Positions 53,744 through 63,792 of a stretch of DNA of 64,000 nucleotides are shown here, in pieces. Where the stretch lies: NCBI GenBank assembly GCA_945901855.1, contig CAMDLT010000008.1, forward strand, positions 40,743 to 104,742. Direction: 5' to 3'. The notes below the pieces were generated by a model. The model made no database searches. It was not told where the DNA came from and saw only the letters and a list, made by a program, of their open reading frames with translations. Position 1 is the first letter of the stretch, and every line of letters begins with the position of its first letter. The DNA is from Asaia bogorensis (GTDB lineage: Bacteria; Pseudomonadota; Alphaproteobacteria; CACIAM-22H2). The translations under genes and the position numbers were made by a program.

Positions 53744-55693
53744 CTAACCTGGCCGCATCGCCTCTTTGGCTTTGGCCGCAAGCTGGTCAAGACTGAAGGG
53801 TTTGGGCAGGAAGTGCACGCTGTCGAACCCTTCCAGGTTTTGCCGGAACTGTTCTTCGGCGTAGCCCGAAATGCACACGATCTTGAGGGCCGGAAACAGT
53901 TTGCGCGACTCCCGGATCAGCACCGTGCCGTCCATCTGCGGCATGACCACGTCGGTGATCATCAAGTCGATGGTCGCGCCCATCTCGCGCACGATGTCCA
54001 GCGCCGCATCGCCGGTCTTGGCCTCGACCACCTTGTAGCCTTTGTTGCGCAGCGCCCGCGCCCCGAACAGTCGCACGGCGTCTTCGTCTTCGACGAGCAG
54101 CACCGTGCCGGCTCCGGTCAGGTCGCGCCGCCGTGCCATGGGTTCGCTGGCGGCGTCGGCTTGGGCAGCCCCCGCCCAGCGCGGCAATAGCAGCGTGAAG
54201 ACCGTCCCCTTGCCTTGCGCGCTTTCGACCAGCACGAAGCCGCCCGTCTGGCGCACGATGCCGTAGACGGTCGACAGCCCCAAGCCGGTGCCGGAGCCGA
54301 CCGCTTTGGTCGAAAAAAACGGCTCGAAAATGCGGCCGACAATGTCGCGCGGGATGCCCGTGCCGGTGTCCTCGACATCGACGCGCACATATTCGCCTGC
54401 CGGGATTTCTTCGTCGCCGTGGCGCTCGGGCGCGGTCTTGACCGCGTTCGCGGTGCGGATCGTCAATATGCCGCCGCCCGGCATCGCATCGCGCGCATTG
54501 ACGGCAAGGTTGATGATGACCTGTTCGAGCTGCCCTTGGTCCACGCGCACCAGCCACAGATCGCGCGCGTGAACCACCTTCAGCTCGATCGCCGCCCCGA
54601 TCAGCCGGCGCAGCAGGTGCGAAAGTTCGGTCAGCGCATCGGTCGTGTCGATTACTTTTGGTTGCAGCGTCTGCTGGCGCGAGAAAGCCAACAGCTGGCG
54701 CACCAGATTGGCGGCGCGGTTGGCGTTCTGGCGAATCTGCATGATGTCGGCGAACGACGCGTCGCCGGGCTGGTGGCGCAGCAGCAAAAGATCGCAAAAG
54801 CCGATCATCGCGGTCAGAAGATTGTTGAAGTCGTGGGCAACGCCGCCCGCCAGTTGCCCGACCGCCTGCATCTTTTGCGATTGGGCGAATTGCTGTTCCA
54901 GGCGGCGCTGCTCGCTGGTATCGAGAAAGTGCAGGATGATGGCGCCTTGGCTGCCGGCCGCTTCGTCGAGCGCGCGGGCAAACACGGCAACCTCGTGTTC
55001 TTTGCCGTCTTCGCCGACCAGACGCAGATTGAGCCGGTCGGGCACCGTGCCCGCCGCATCGTTGGCGGCGGCAGCGGCGGCAAGGCGTCGCAGTTTCGTC
55101 ACCAGCTCGGCGCGTTCGTCGGGGACAACGAACATCGCGATGTTGCGGCCCGCCGCCGCTTCGCGCTCGCATCCGCTGAGGCGCTGGAAAACGCGGTTGG
55201 TTTCCGTCAGTCGGCCGTCGGGATCGACAAGCGCTATGCCGACCGGCGCGTTTTCGAAAAAGCGCCGGAAGCCTTGTTCGCTGCGCGCGAGCGCGGATGC
55301 CATCTCGCGCTCGGGTTCGGCGTCGCGCACCATCGCGCGCACGACCATACCGTCGGCCGCGTCCGCATCGAGCGTCAGCGCAAGCGATACCAGCACCGGC
55401 GCCGAGCCCACCCGGCGCAAGCGAAGATCGCCTTTCGTGCGGCCAGCCTCCTCGAACGCCTGGGACGGGGCCATGCCCGGTCGGATCGGATCGGCCAGCA
55501 CGTCGTGCAGCCGAAGCCCGCCGAGGATCTCGGCCAACGGGCGGCCCAGCAGCTCGGCAAACGCGGCGTTGGCGAAAACGAATCGACCCGCCCGGTCGAG
55601 CGCGTAGAAGCCGACCGGCGCCGCTGCCAGAAAGGCGGCTGCGCCCGCATCGCTTGCGCCGGGTCGTTTGCCGAAGATCGTTCCGAACACCAT
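53744..55693 (-). CDS. cckA: Hybrid sensor histidine kinase CckA
   Basis: 649 residues from ATG 55693 (AGGG eight bases ahead; GTG 55699 is an in-frame alternative). Two PAS-like domains (about 20-120 and 140-265), then the CckA HisKA signature GQLAGGVAHDFNNLLTAMIG with phospho-His, ANLVRQLLAFSRQQTLQPKV, HATPase motifs NLAVNARDAMPGGG, DTGTGIP and GTGLGLSTVYG, and a C-terminal receiver with the aspartate in LMITDVVMPQMDG. CckA phosphorylates CtrA through ChpT. No membrane span is visible at the N-terminus, in contrast to Caulobacter CckA. First base of the start is 7 nt from nothing but its own short upstream gap to folC. Confidence 0.93.
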   Translation of the reverse strand: MVFGTIFGKRPGASDAGAAAFLAAAPVGFYALDRAGRFVFANAAFAELLGRPLAEILGGLRLHDVLADPIRPGMAPSQAFEEAGRTKGDLRLRRVGSAPVLVSLALTLDADAADGMVVRAMVRDAEPEREMASALARSEQGFRRFFENAPVGIALVDPDGRLTETNRVFQRLSGCEREAAAGRNIAMFVVPDERAELVTKLRRLAAAAAANDAAGTVPDRLNLRLVGEDGKEHEVAVFARALDEAAGSQGAIILHFLDTSEQRRLEQQFAQSQKMQAVGQLAGGVAHDFNNLLTAMIGFCDLLLLRHQPGDASFADIMQIRQNANRAANLVRQLLAFSRQQTLQPKVIDTTDALTELSHLLRRLIGAAIELKVVHARDLWLVRVDQGQLEQVIINLAVNARDAMPGGGILTIRTANAVKTAPERHGDEEIPAGEYVRVDVEDTGTGIPRDIVGRIFEPFFSTKAVGSGTGLGLSTVYGIVRQTGGFVLVESAQGKGTVFTLLLPRWAGAAQADAASEPMARRRDLTGAGTVLLVEDEDAVRLFGARALRNKGYKVVEAKTGDAALDIVREMGATIDLMITDVVMPQMDGTVLIRESRKLFPALKIVCISGYAEEQFRQNLEGFDSVHFLPKPFSLDQLAAKAKEAMRPG

Positions 55694-55717
55694 GGCCACG
55701 ACCCTAACAGGAGTGGG

Positions 55718-56983
55718 TTACGAATTGTCGGCCAGAATGCGGCCGCACAGATAGAGCGAGCCGCAGATCAGCACGCGCACGTCGGAGCGCGCTTCGGCTT
55801 GAAGGCTGGCGATCGCTGCGGCGGGGCTCGGCGCTTCGGCAACGTCCAGGATGCCGACGGCGCGCGCGGCCTCGGCAATCTCCGATGCCGGCCGTGTCAG
55901 CGGTTCGTCGTCGATCTTGATCGCGCGCAGCCGCCGGATGGACGGCGCGACGTGGCGCAAAAAATCCGTCGGTTCCTTGGTCGACAGCATGCCGAAGACC
56001 AAATCGATTTTTGTGTCGCCGCACCAAGCCGCCAAAACTTCGCCCGCCGCTTCGTTGTGGCCGCCATCGAGATAGAGCCCGATCGTCGGTCCCAGCGCCG
56101 TCGCAAGCGGACCCTGCGTCAGACGTTGCAGCCGGGCAGGCCAACGTGCGTTCGCAACGCCCGCGGCAATCGCGTCGGCGCCAAGGCCGAGCCCGTCGGC
56201 GATCGCCGCGGCCAGCGCCGCATTGTCGATCTGATGGCGGCCCGGCAGCGCGGGGTGCGGGAGTTCGTAGCGGCGATTGCCAATATCGAGCGCAAATCCC
56301 GTCGCGGTCGGGCGATAATTCCACTCGTGGCCGCAGCGCCGCAGCGGCGCGCCGCGCGCTGCCGCAACGCACTCGAACACGGCCTTGGCCGCGTCGGGCT
56401 GCACGCCGACATAGGTCGGCACGTTGGGCTTGATGATGCCCGCCTTCTCGCCCGCGATTGCGGCCAGCGTGGTGCCCAAAAACTGCATATGGTCGAACGA
56501 AATGGGCGTAAGGCCGACGGCAACCGGCTGCTTGACGATGTTGGTCGCATCGAGCCTGCCACCCATGCCGGTTTCGAGCAGCACGTAGTCGGCGCTTGTT
56601 CGGCTGAAGGCCAAAAACGCCGCTGCCGTGGTGACTTCGAAAAACGTGATCGGCGCGCCCGCGTTGACCGCTTCGATTTCGGCCAGGATATCGGCCAAGG
56701 CGTCGTCCGAAATCAGCTCGCCGTGCAGCCGGATGCGTTCGTTGAACCGCACCAGATGGGGCGAGGTATAGACATGGACCCGCTTGCCGGCCGCTTCCAG
56801 CATCGCGCGCAGGCACGCCAGCGTCGAGCCCTTGCCGTTGGTACCCGCCACATGCACGACCGGCGCGAGTTTGTCCTGCGGATCGCCAAGGGCGTGCATC
56901 AGCCGCACAAGCCGGTCGAGCGACATGTCGATCGCTTTGGGATGGAGCGTTTTCATCCGCTCCAAAATCGGATCGGCGCTCAC
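55718..56983 (-). CDS. folC: Dihydrofolate synthase / folylpolyglutamate synthase
   Basis: 421 residues from GTG 56983, overlapping the accD stop (GTGA). Mur-ligase fold: P-loop HVAGTNGKGSTLACLRAML, YTSPHLVRFNERIRL, YVLLETGMGGRLDATN, PISFDHMQFLG and the C-terminal domain with LYLDGGHNEAA. It adds glutamate to dihydropteroate and folates. The accD-folC pairing is common in proteobacteria. Confidence 0.95.
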   Translation of the reverse strand: MSADPILERMKTLHPKAIDMSLDRLVRLMHALGDPQDKLAPVVHVAGTNGKGSTLACLRAMLEAAGKRVHVYTSPHLVRFNERIRLHGELISDDALADILAEIEAVNAGAPITFFEVTTAAAFLAFSRTSADYVLLETGMGGRLDATNIVKQPVAVGLTPISFDHMQFLGTTLAAIAGEKAGIIKPNVPTYVGVQPDAAKAVFECVAAARGAPLRRCGHEWNYRPTATGFALDIGNRRYELPHPALPGRHQIDNAALAAAIADGLGLGADAIAAGVANARWPARLQRLTQGPLATALGPTIGLYLDGGHNEAAGEVLAAWCGDTKIDLVFGMLSTKEPTDFLRHVAPSIRRLRAIKIDDEPLTRPASEIAEAARAVGILDVAEAPSPAAAIASLQAEARSDVRVLICGSLYLCGRILADNS

Positions 56984-57891
56984 GTCTTGGCGGCGGGGAT
57001 CTCGAGCTGCGGCTGCGGCAGCGCCACGATCTCGGCGCGCGGCTGCGGCTCGGTCAACAGGCCGATCAGCCGAATCAGCGTGGCGCGCAGCGCATGGCGA
57101 TGCACGACCATATCGACCATGCCGTGTTCGAGCAGATATTCGGCCTTCTGGAATCCGGCCGGCAGCTTTTCGCGGATGGTTTCTTCGATCACGCGTGCGC
57201 CCGCGAAGCCGATCGTGGCGCCGGGCTCGGCGATCGCGATGTCGCCCAGCATCGCAAACGAGGCCGACACGCCGCCTGTCGTCGGATCGGTCAGCAGCAC
57301 GATGTAGGGCAGGCCCGCTTCCTTGACCTCTTCGGCCGCGATCACGCTGCGCGGCATCTGCATCAGCGACAAAATGCCTTCCTGCATGCGCGCCCCGCCC
57401 GACGCGGGAATGGCGATCAGCGTGGCCTGCTGCAGGACCGCAAGTTTGGCGGCAGCCACAAGACCCTCCCCCACCGCAATGCCCATCGAGCCGCCTTGGA
57501 ACTCGAAGTCGAACGCGGCGACGACCGCCGCCATGCCGCCGATGCGGCCATGTGCCACCAGGATCGCGTCCTGTTCGCCGGTCTTCTCGCGGGCGGCTTT
57601 GAGTCGGGCGGCGTATTTCTTCTGGTCGCAAAACTTCAACGGATCGCCGACGACTTTGGGCAGTTCGATGCGCGCATAGACGCCGTCGTCGAACAACGTT
57701 TCCAGTCGGCGCTTGGCGGGCAGGCGCATATGGTGGCCGCAATGCGTACAGACGCGCTGGTTGGCCTCCAGATCGCGATGGAAGATCATCTTGGCGCAGG
57801 CCGGGCAGGTGTCCCACAGATTGTCCGGCACCTCGGTCTTGCGGACGAAGGCGCGGATCTTGGGACGCACAAAGTTGGTGAGCCAGCTCAT
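56980..57891 (-). CDS. accD: Acetyl-CoA carboxylase carboxyltransferase subunit beta
   Basis: 303 residues, ATG at 57891 with GGGAG ahead. The N-terminal four-cysteine zinc finger is DTCPACAKMIFHRDLEANQR followed by CTHCGHHMR. The crotonase-like carboxyltransferase part shows GGSMGIAVGEGLVAAAK, PASGGARMQEGILSLMQM, LTDPTTGGVSASFAMLGD and GFAGARVIEETIREKLP. With AccA it transfers CO2 from biotin to acetyl-CoA in fatty-acid synthesis. Lies 10 bases after trpA. Confidence 0.96.
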   Translation of the reverse strand: MSWLTNFVRPKIRAFVRKTEVPDNLWDTCPACAKMIFHRDLEANQRVCTHCGHHMRLPAKRRLETLFDDGVYARIELPKVVGDPLKFCDQKKYAARLKAAREKTGEQDAILVAHGRIGGMAAVVAAFDFEFQGGSMGIAVGEGLVAAAKLAVLQQATLIAIPASGGARMQEGILSLMQMPRSVIAAEEVKEAGLPYIVLLTDPTTGGVSASFAMLGDIAIAEPGATIGFAGARVIEETIREKLPAGFQKAEYLLEHGMVDMVVHRHALRATLIRLIGLLTEPQPRAEIVALPQPQLEIPAAKT

Positions 57892-57901
57892 CGCAACTCC
57901 C

Positions 57902-58702
57902 TCAAGCGCTGTGTTGGACGCGCGCGCCGCGAACGGCATTCGCCAATTCGCGCACCAGCGCGTGCAGACTTGCCGGATCGCTCGCGCGTTCCACCAATGC
58001 CGAGCCCACCACGCACGCATCGGCATGGCGCGCGATCGCGGCGGCGCCCGGCGCATCTTTGATGCCAAAGCCAACGCCGATCGGCAAATCGCTCGACCGC
58101 CGGATACGGGCAATTGCGGCGGCCACCTGGTCGCTTGCGGCCGAGCGCGTTCCGGTCACGCCGAGCACCGCAACGTAGTAGATGAAGCCCGATGCGCCCT
58201 CGAGCACGGTCGGCAAGCGCCGGTCGTCGGTCGTGGGCGTCGCGAGGCGCACAAGATCGAGCCCGGCCGCGTTGGCGTAGGGGCGCAGTTCCGCGTCTTC
58301 CTCGGGCGGAAGATCGACGATGATCAAACCGTCGGCCCCTGCGGCGGCGGCGTCGCGGCAGAATTTCTCGGGGCCATATATATAGATCGGGTTGTAGTAG
58401 CCCATCAGCACGACGGGCGTCGTTTTGTCCCTCACGCGGAAGGCGGCGAGTTGCGCCAGTGCCTTTTTGGTCGAACCGCCGGCTTTCAGCGCGCGCAACG
58501 CGGCGGCTTGAATGGCGGGGCCGTCGGCCATCGGGTCGGAGAAGGGCAGACCCATTTCGATCAGATCGGCGCCAGCACCCGGCAGACCGTCGAGGATCGT
58601 CTGCGCCGTTGCGGCATCGGGATCGCCCGACATGACGTAGGTGACGAGGCCCGCACGCCCTTCGGCGGCCAAGGCAGCAAAGCGCGCGGCAATGCGGCTC
58701 AT
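57902..58702 (-). CDS. trpA: Tryptophan synthase alpha chain
   Basis: 266 residues, ATG at 58702. [19 protein letters not shown], the catalytic Glu in [19 protein letters not shown], catalytic Asp in [15 protein letters not shown] and the phosphate loop [12 protein letters not shown] are present. It cleaves indole-3-glycerol phosphate. Coupled to trpB by ATGA. Confidence 0.97.
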   Translation of the reverse strand: MSRIAARFAALAAEGRAGLVTYVMSGDPDAATAQTILDGLPGAGADLIEMGLPFSDPMADGPAIQAAALRALKAGGSTKKALAQLAAFRVRDKTTPVVLMGYYNPIYIYGPEKFCRDAAAAGADGLIIVDLPPEEDAELRPYANAAGLDLVRLATPTTDDRRLPTVLEGASGFIYYVAVLGVTGTRSAASDQVAAAIARIRRSSDLPIGVGFGIKDAPGAAAIARHADACVVGSALVERASDPASLHALVRELANAVRGARVQHSA

Positions 58703-59910
58703 AATTTCACCCCAAGCCGTTCGCCGATGGTGAAGATGTCTTTGTCGCCGCGTCCGCACAGATTCAAGATGATGGTGTAGTCCTTGGGCAGCGTCGGGGC
58801 GATGCGTGCCACATGGGCAATCGCATGGGCGGGTTCGAGGGCTGGCAGAATGCCCTCGGTGCGCGACAAAAGCTTGAAGCCTTCGATCGCCTCGTCGTCG
58901 GTCGCGGCGACGTAGTTGACCCGCTTGATGTCGTAAAGCCAGGAATGTTCGGGGCCGATGCCCGGATAGTCGAGCCCGGCCGAAATCGAGTGGGCTTCGT
59001 CGATCTGCCCGTCTTCGTCCATCAGCAGGAACGTGCGGTTGCCGTGCAGCACGCCGGGCCGTCCGCCTTGCAGCGAGGCCGCATGTTTGCCCGAATCGAG
59101 CCCAAGGCCCGCCGCCTCGACCGCGTCCATTGTCACGTCGCGATCGTCGAGGAACGGATGGAACAAGCCCATCGCGTTCGAGCCGCCGCCGATGCAGGCC
59201 ACCAGCTTGTCGGGCAGCTTGCCTTCGACGGCCAAAAACTGCTCGCGCGCTTCCTTGCCGATGACGCTTTGGAAATCGCGCACCATCATCGGGTACGGGT
59301 GCGGGCCCGCGACGGTGCCGATGATGTAGTAGGTGTCTTCGACATTGGCGACCCAATCGCGCAACGCTTCGTTCATCGCGTCTTTTAGCGTCGCCGTGCC
59401 CGAGGTGACGGGCTTCACTTCCGCGCCCAAAAGCTTCATGCGGAACACGTTGGGCGCTTGGCGCGCGATGTCGGTCGCCCCCATATAGACAGTGCAGGGC
59501 AGGCCGAACAACGCGCAGACCGTGGCCGTCGCAACGCCATGCTGGCCAGCCCCGGTCTCGGCGATGATGCGGCGTTTGCCCATGCGCTGGGCCAGCAGGA
59601 TTTGGCCCATGCAGCTGTTGATCTTGTGGGCGCCCGTGTGGTTGAGCTCGTCGCGCTTCAAATAGATTTTGGCGCCGCCCAAGGTTTTGGTCAGCCGCTC
59701 GGCAAACCACAAAGGCGATGGCCGCCCGACATAATGGGCCAAGTAGTAATCGAGTTCCTTTTGGAACGCCGGATCGAGGCGCGCGGCCGTATAGGCGCGT
59801 TCGACCTCCAATATCAGCGGCATCAAGGTTTCGGAAACATAGCGGCCGCCGAACAGGCCAAAATGGCCGCGTTCGTCGGGACCCGAGCGGTAGGAGTTGA
59901 TCTGGTTCAT
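58699..59910 (-). CDS. trpB: Tryptophan synthase beta chain
   Basis: 403 residues, ATG at 59910. The PLP lysine is in [52 protein letters not shown] and the C-terminal [12 protein letters not shown] match TrpB1. It condenses indole with serine. Follows trpF by 45 bases on the same strand. Confidence 0.98.
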   Translation of the reverse strand: MNQINSYRSGPDERGHFGLFGGRYVSETLMPLILEVERAYTAARLDPAFQKELDYYLAHYVGRPSPLWFAERLTKTLGGAKIYLKRDELNHTGAHKINSCMGQILLAQRMGKRRIIAETGAGQHGVATATVCALFGLPCTVYMGATDIARQAPNVFRMKLLGAEVKPVTSGTATLKDAMNEALRDWVANVEDTYYIIGTVAGPHPYPMMVRDFQSVIGKEAREQFLAVEGKLPDKLVACIGGGSNAMGLFHPFLDDRDVTMDAVEAAGLGLDSGKHAASLQGGRPGVLHGNRTFLLMDEDGQIDEAHSISAGLDYPGIGPEHSWLYDIKRVNYVAATDDEAIEGFKLLSRTEGILPALEPAHAIAHVARIAPTLPKDYTIILNLCGRGDKDIFTIGERLGVKL

Positions 59911-59955
59911 GGCCGCGTGGTTATAGCCGACCGCGTGCCCAGGGCCAAGCCCGGC

Positions 59956-60594
59956 TCAAGCGACTGCGGCAGCATCCAAAAAGCGCCGGATCAAGCGCGG
60001 CGCTTTATGGCCGGGCCGGTCCTCGACACCCGACGATACATCGACCGCAACAGCCCCTGAAATGCGCACGGCCGTCGCAACATTGGCCGCCGCAAGGCCG
60101 CCCGACAGCATCCACGGCGACGGCCACGACGTGCCCGCCAGCAGATGCCAATCGAATTGGACTGCGTTGCCGCCTGGCAAGGCGTCGGGCCGCTGCGGCG
60201 GTTTGGCGTCGAACAGCAGGCGGTCGGCCACGCCCGCATAGGCTTCGGCCGTTGCGACATCGGCCGCGCTTGCAACGCCGATCGCCTTCATCGCCGGAAG
60301 CTGCGTGCGCGCCTTGATGGCGCCAACACGTTCGGGCGTTTCGTGCCCATGGAGCTGCCAAAGATCGGGCCGAAAACTGACCCGGATCACATCCAGCATG
60401 TCGTCCGTGGGATCGACCACCAGGGCGACGCGAACGGTTGTGCGCGGCAGACGTTCCGCAAGGAACCTAGCTTCGGTGGGCGTCACATGGCGCGGGCTTT
60501 TGGCAAAAAAAACAAAGCCGGCAAAATCGGCTTTTGCTGCCGCCTCGATCGCCGAAACGGAATTGAGACCGCAGATTTTGACGGCCACGCTCAC
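59956..60594 (-). CDS. trpF: Phosphoribosylanthranilate isomerase
   Basis: 212 residues from GTG 60594 (GTG at 60588 also in frame), overlapping the pyrF stop. TIM barrel with VKICGLNSVSAIEAA (catalytic Cys), FVFFAKSPRHVTPTEA, LWQLHGHETPE, LLFDAKPP, PWMLSGGLAAANVA and VDVSSGVEDRPGHK. Catalyses the Amadori rearrangement in tryptophan synthesis. A slightly odd point is the GTGA coupling to a pyrimidine gene. Confidence 0.96.
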   Translation of the reverse strand: MSVAVKICGLNSVSAIEAAAKADFAGFVFFAKSPRHVTPTEARFLAERLPRTTVRVALVVDPTDDMLDVIRVSFRPDLWQLHGHETPERVGAIKARTQLPAMKAIGVASAADVATAEAYAGVADRLLFDAKPPQRPDALPGGNAVQFDWHLLAGTSWPSPWMLSGGLAAANVATAVRISGAVAVDVSSGVEDRPGHKAPRLIRRFLDAAAVA

Positions 60595-61292
60595 GCGGCG
60601 ATCTCGTCCAGGATACGCGCCAAAGCCGCTTTGGGGTCGGGGGCCTGCGTGATCGGACGGCCGATCACCAGGTGGTCGGCACCCAAGGCGACCGCCTCGC
60701 GCGGTGTCATGACGCGTTTCTGGTCGCCTGCTTCGGCCCAGTTGGGTCGGATGCCGGGAACCACCAGCTTGAAGCCAGGTCCGCAGGCGGCGCGCAGCCG
60801 CGCAATTTCGTGGGCCGAGCACACCACGCCGTCGGCGCCGGCGTCGCGCGCCACAAGCGCCAACCGCAAGGCCTGGTCGCTGGCCGTGCCATGTTGGCCG
60901 ACCGCCTGGAGATCGCGATCGTCGAGGCTGGTCAAGACCGTGATCGCCAAAAGCTGCACCCGATTGCCGCCGGCTTCGTCGGCAGCCTGGCGTGCGGCCT
61001 TGACCATCGCCGGTCCGCCGCTGCCATGGATTGTCAAAAAGACCGGCGCGCAGGCTCGGGCCGCGCGAACGCCGCCCGCCACCGTATTGGGGATGTCGTG
61101 GAGCTTCAGATCCAGAAACAGCGGCCGCGTGCCGGCCACGGCGCGGACGCCCGCAGGCCCGTTGGCGACAAAAAACTCGAGCCCGAGCTTGAGCGCGAAT
61201 CCATCGGTGCCAAGCTTGGCCAAATCCGCCGCCGCCTGGGCGGGATCGGAGCGGTCGATCGCGACGAAGACGCGCGGTACGGCAACGGGCAT
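60591..61292 (-). CDS. pyrF: Orotidine 5'-phosphate decarboxylase
   Basis: 233 residues, ATG at 61292. TIM barrel with FVAIDRSDPAQAAADL, the catalytic FLDLKLHDIPNTV, TIHGSGGPAM, GVVCSAHEIARLR, LVVPGIRP and the phosphate-binding VIGRPITQA. It makes UMP. First gene of the pyrF-trpF-trpB-trpA-accD-folC-cckA minus-strand series, divergent from pgk with a 69-base gap that must hold both promoters. Confidence 0.97.
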   Translation of the reverse strand: MPVAVPRVFVAIDRSDPAQAAADLAKLGTDGFALKLGLEFFVANGPAGVRAVAGTRPLFLDLKLHDIPNTVAGGVRAARACAPVFLTIHGSGGPAMVKAARQAADEAGGNRVQLLAITVLTSLDDRDLQAVGQHGTASDQALRLALVARDAGADGVVCSAHEIARLRAACGPGFKLVVPGIRPNWAEAGDQKRVMTPREAVALGADHLVIGRPITQAPDPKAALARILDEIAA

Positions 61293-61361
61293 TGAAAAAC
61301 CTTCCGCATTGGGCGATAGAGGCTACTCTATACGCTCGATTCCAACAGGATTTCCAGTCCC

Positions 61362-62558
61362 ATGGCCGCGTTCAAAACGCTCGACGATTTCGACTTTGCC
61401 GGCAAGCGCGTGCTGATACGCGCCGATTTGAACGTGCCGATGCAAGACGGGCATGTGAGCGACGCCACGCGTCTCGAACGTTTTGCGCCCACGGTGCGCG
61501 AGCTTGCGGCCAAAGGGGCCAAGACGATCGTGCTGTCGCATTTTGGCCGTCCCAAGGGCCGCGACGAAACCCAATCGCTTGCACCTTTGGCACCGGCATT
61601 GGCAAAAGAAATCGGCCGTCCGGTTGCGTTTGCTGACGATTGTGTGGGCGATGTCGCTGCCGCCGCTGTTGCCAAGATGGCGGTGGGCGACGTGCTGCTG
61701 CTCGAAAATCTGCGTTTCCACAAAGGCGAAGAGAAAAACGACAAGGCCTTTGCCAAAGCGCTTGCAGCGCTCGGCGACATCTATGTCAACGATGCGTTCT
61801 CCTGCGCGCACCGTGCCCATGCTTCGACGGAAGGGCTGGCGCATCTGCTGCCCAATGCGGCCGGGCGCGCGATGCAGGCCGAACTCGACGCGCTGTCGTC
61901 CGCACTCGACCGGCCTCTGCGGCCCGTGGCGGCGATCGTCGGCGGCTCGAAGATTTCGACCAAGCTCGATCTGATCGGCAATTTGCTGGCGCGCGTCGAT
62001 CTGCTGGTGATCGGCGGCGGCATGGCAAACACGTTTCTGCACGCAAAAGGCATTTCGATCGGCCGTTCGCTGTGCGAGACGAATATGGCCCAAACCGCAC
62101 GGCGCATCATGGAAGATGCCGTTGCGAGCGGCAAACACATCCTGCTGCCAGTCGATGCGGTGGTTGCGGGCGCGCTTAGCGACGGCGCGGCTACCCAAAC
62201 CGTTCCGATCGGCCGCATTCCGGACGACAAGATGATTCTCGATATTGGCCCCTTGTCGGTCGCGGAAATCCTTGCCGCGTTCGAGAATGCTCGAACGTTG
62301 GTCTGGAACGGTCCGGTCGGCGCCTTCGAATTTTCACCGTTCGATGCGGGCACGCGCGCGCTGGCGCAGTGGGCCGCCGCGCGAACGACGGCCGGAAAAT
62401 TGATGACGGTTGCGGGCGGCGGCGACACCGTTGCGGCCCTTGCCAAAGCCCACGCTGTCGCGCAGTTCAGCTACGTGTCAACGGCGGGCGGCGCGTTCCT
62501 CGAATGGCTCGAGGGCAAGGAATTGCCCGGCGTGGCAGCGCTCCACAGCGGGAACTGA
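61362..62558 (+). CDS. pgk: Phosphoglycerate kinase
   Basis: 398 residues, ATG at 61362. [77 protein letters not shown] and [11 protein letters not shown] are all present. Reversible phosphoryl transfer between 1,3-bisphosphoglycerate and ADP in glycolysis/gluconeogenesis. No gap or fba partner adjoins in this window; convergent with the DUF2336 gene seven bases downstream. Confidence 0.98.
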   Translation: MAAFKTLDDFDFAGKRVLIRADLNVPMQDGHVSDATRLERFAPTVRELAAKGAKTIVLSHFGRPKGRDETQSLAPLAPALAKEIGRPVAFADDCVGDVAAAAVAKMAVGDVLLLENLRFHKGEEKNDKAFAKALAALGDIYVNDAFSCAHRAHASTEGLAHLLPNAAGRAMQAELDALSSALDRPLRPVAAIVGGSKISTKLDLIGNLLARVDLLVIGGGMANTFLHAKGISIGRSLCETNMAQTARRIMEDAVASGKHILLPVDAVVAGALSDGAATQTVPIGRIPDDKMILDIGPLSVAEILAAFENARTLVWNGPVGAFEFSPFDAGTRALAQWAAARTTAGKLMTVAGGGDTVAALAKAHAVAQFSYVSTAGGAFLEWLEGKELPGVAALHSGN

Positions 62559-62565
62559 GGCAAAC

Positions 62566-63792
62566 TCAGTTCAAGCGGCCGAATGGGTTTTTGGATCGCA
62601 CCGGCGCCGCGTACATTTTGCGCGTCGGTCCCTCGGCAACGGGTTTGCGTTCCGGTTTGGCTGCGACCACGCGCTCGTCGCACAAAGGTCCATGCGTTTC
62701 GCCGCGCCGCCAAGCAGCCACGCGCATCTCTGCCTGCTTTTCGTCGACCAAATCGAAATAGGACAACGCATCGAACAGCTCGGCTGTATCCAATTCGCCG
62801 CCGCTGTTTTCGCTCAGTTGGCGCAGTACAATAAAAAACTCGGTGAACAGAGTTTTTTCCACGTGGCAGCCGCGGCACGCCACGGCCAGCGCCCGGCCGC
62901 CCGATTCGTACAGGCAGCGGCGCGCCGTCGCGACCGAAATGCCGACAAATTTGGCGAACAGCGCCTCGAACAACGAGCGTTCGCCCGCGCGCACCAGCGG
63001 CATCAGCATCATCAAATCGTGCACTTCGTCGCGATCCACAGCAAAGCGCACACGCTGCAGCGTGCCGTTCAGCGCCGCCGCGCGCGCATGGTCGCCCAGC
63101 ACTTCGGCCAACGCTTCGGCGACGGCCCGGTCGAGCAGATGGCTGTCGATCTCGAAATTCTCGACGATAAAACGCCGCAGCGCCTCCGAGACCCAACCAT
63201 ACATACGGCCCGCAAGTCGCGGTTCGAGGTCTTCGCGCTTCAGCAGCGCTTCTTGCAGGTCGGTATCGGTCTGCGAATGCTCGACCAATGTTTCAAACGT
63301 ATAGCCGCCGATCGTTGCGCCGCGATTTTCGAGCACGGCGCGCACAACATCCTCTTCGCCCGGCTGGATCAACGCATCGCTGACCGGTGCAGAGATTTTT
63401 TCTCGCCGCGCGATCGCCAGGCGATGCTGCATCGTGCGCGAGCGAATGACGCTCAGCAATTCGCCGTCGTCGAGCAAGCCCGAGCGCAGCAAAACCGGCC
63501 AAGCCACTTCAATGCGGTCATTGGCGAGCTGTACGATCAAGTGGCGCTGCGCAGCATCTTCATGCGCCAGCCGCTCGGCAAGGCTGCGCCGGATCGGCAT
63601 TTCCAGCTGATGCAGCAAGCGCTGCAAAATCTCTTCTGCCAGTTCGCGCTCGCGCGCCGACATGCCGCCCAAATCCGTGCCCAGAATCATATCGCCCATG
63701 CGCGTGGCCAGTTGGGCGCGCGCATCCGCACGCTTGTCTTGCGCCAGCACCAGAAGGCTTTGCAGCTCCGTGCTATCGAAACCTGAATTCAT
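62566..63792 (-). CDS. DUF2336 domain protein
   Basis: 408 residues, ATG at 63792. Almost all helical, with HEAT-like repeats in the first 300 residues (RMGDMILGTDLGGMSARERE, RSLAERLAHEDAAQRHLIVQ, RVRFAVDRDEVHDLMMLMPL) matching the alphaproteobacterial DUF2336 family. A single CRGC (GGRALAVACRGCHVEK) and a basic tail. No catalytic motif. Family function is unknown; members are restricted largely to alphaproteobacteria, some being linked to cell-cycle or chemosensory loci. Confidence 0.85.
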   Translation of the reverse strand: MNSGFDSTELQSLLVLAQDKRADARAQLATRMGDMILGTDLGGMSARERELAEEILQRLLHQLEMPIRRSLAERLAHEDAAQRHLIVQLANDRIEVAWPVLLRSGLLDDGELLSVIRSRTMQHRLAIARREKISAPVSDALIQPGEEDVVRAVLENRGATIGGYTFETLVEHSQTDTDLQEALLKREDLEPRLAGRMYGWVSEALRRFIVENFEIDSHLLDRAVAEALAEVLGDHARAAALNGTLQRVRFAVDRDEVHDLMMLMPLVRAGERSLFEALFAKFVGISVATARRCLYESGGRALAVACRGCHVEKTLFTEFFIVLRQLSENSGGELDTAELFDALSYFDLVDEKQAEMRVAAWRRGETHGPLCDERVVAAKPERKPVAEGPTRKMYAAPVRSKNPFGRLN

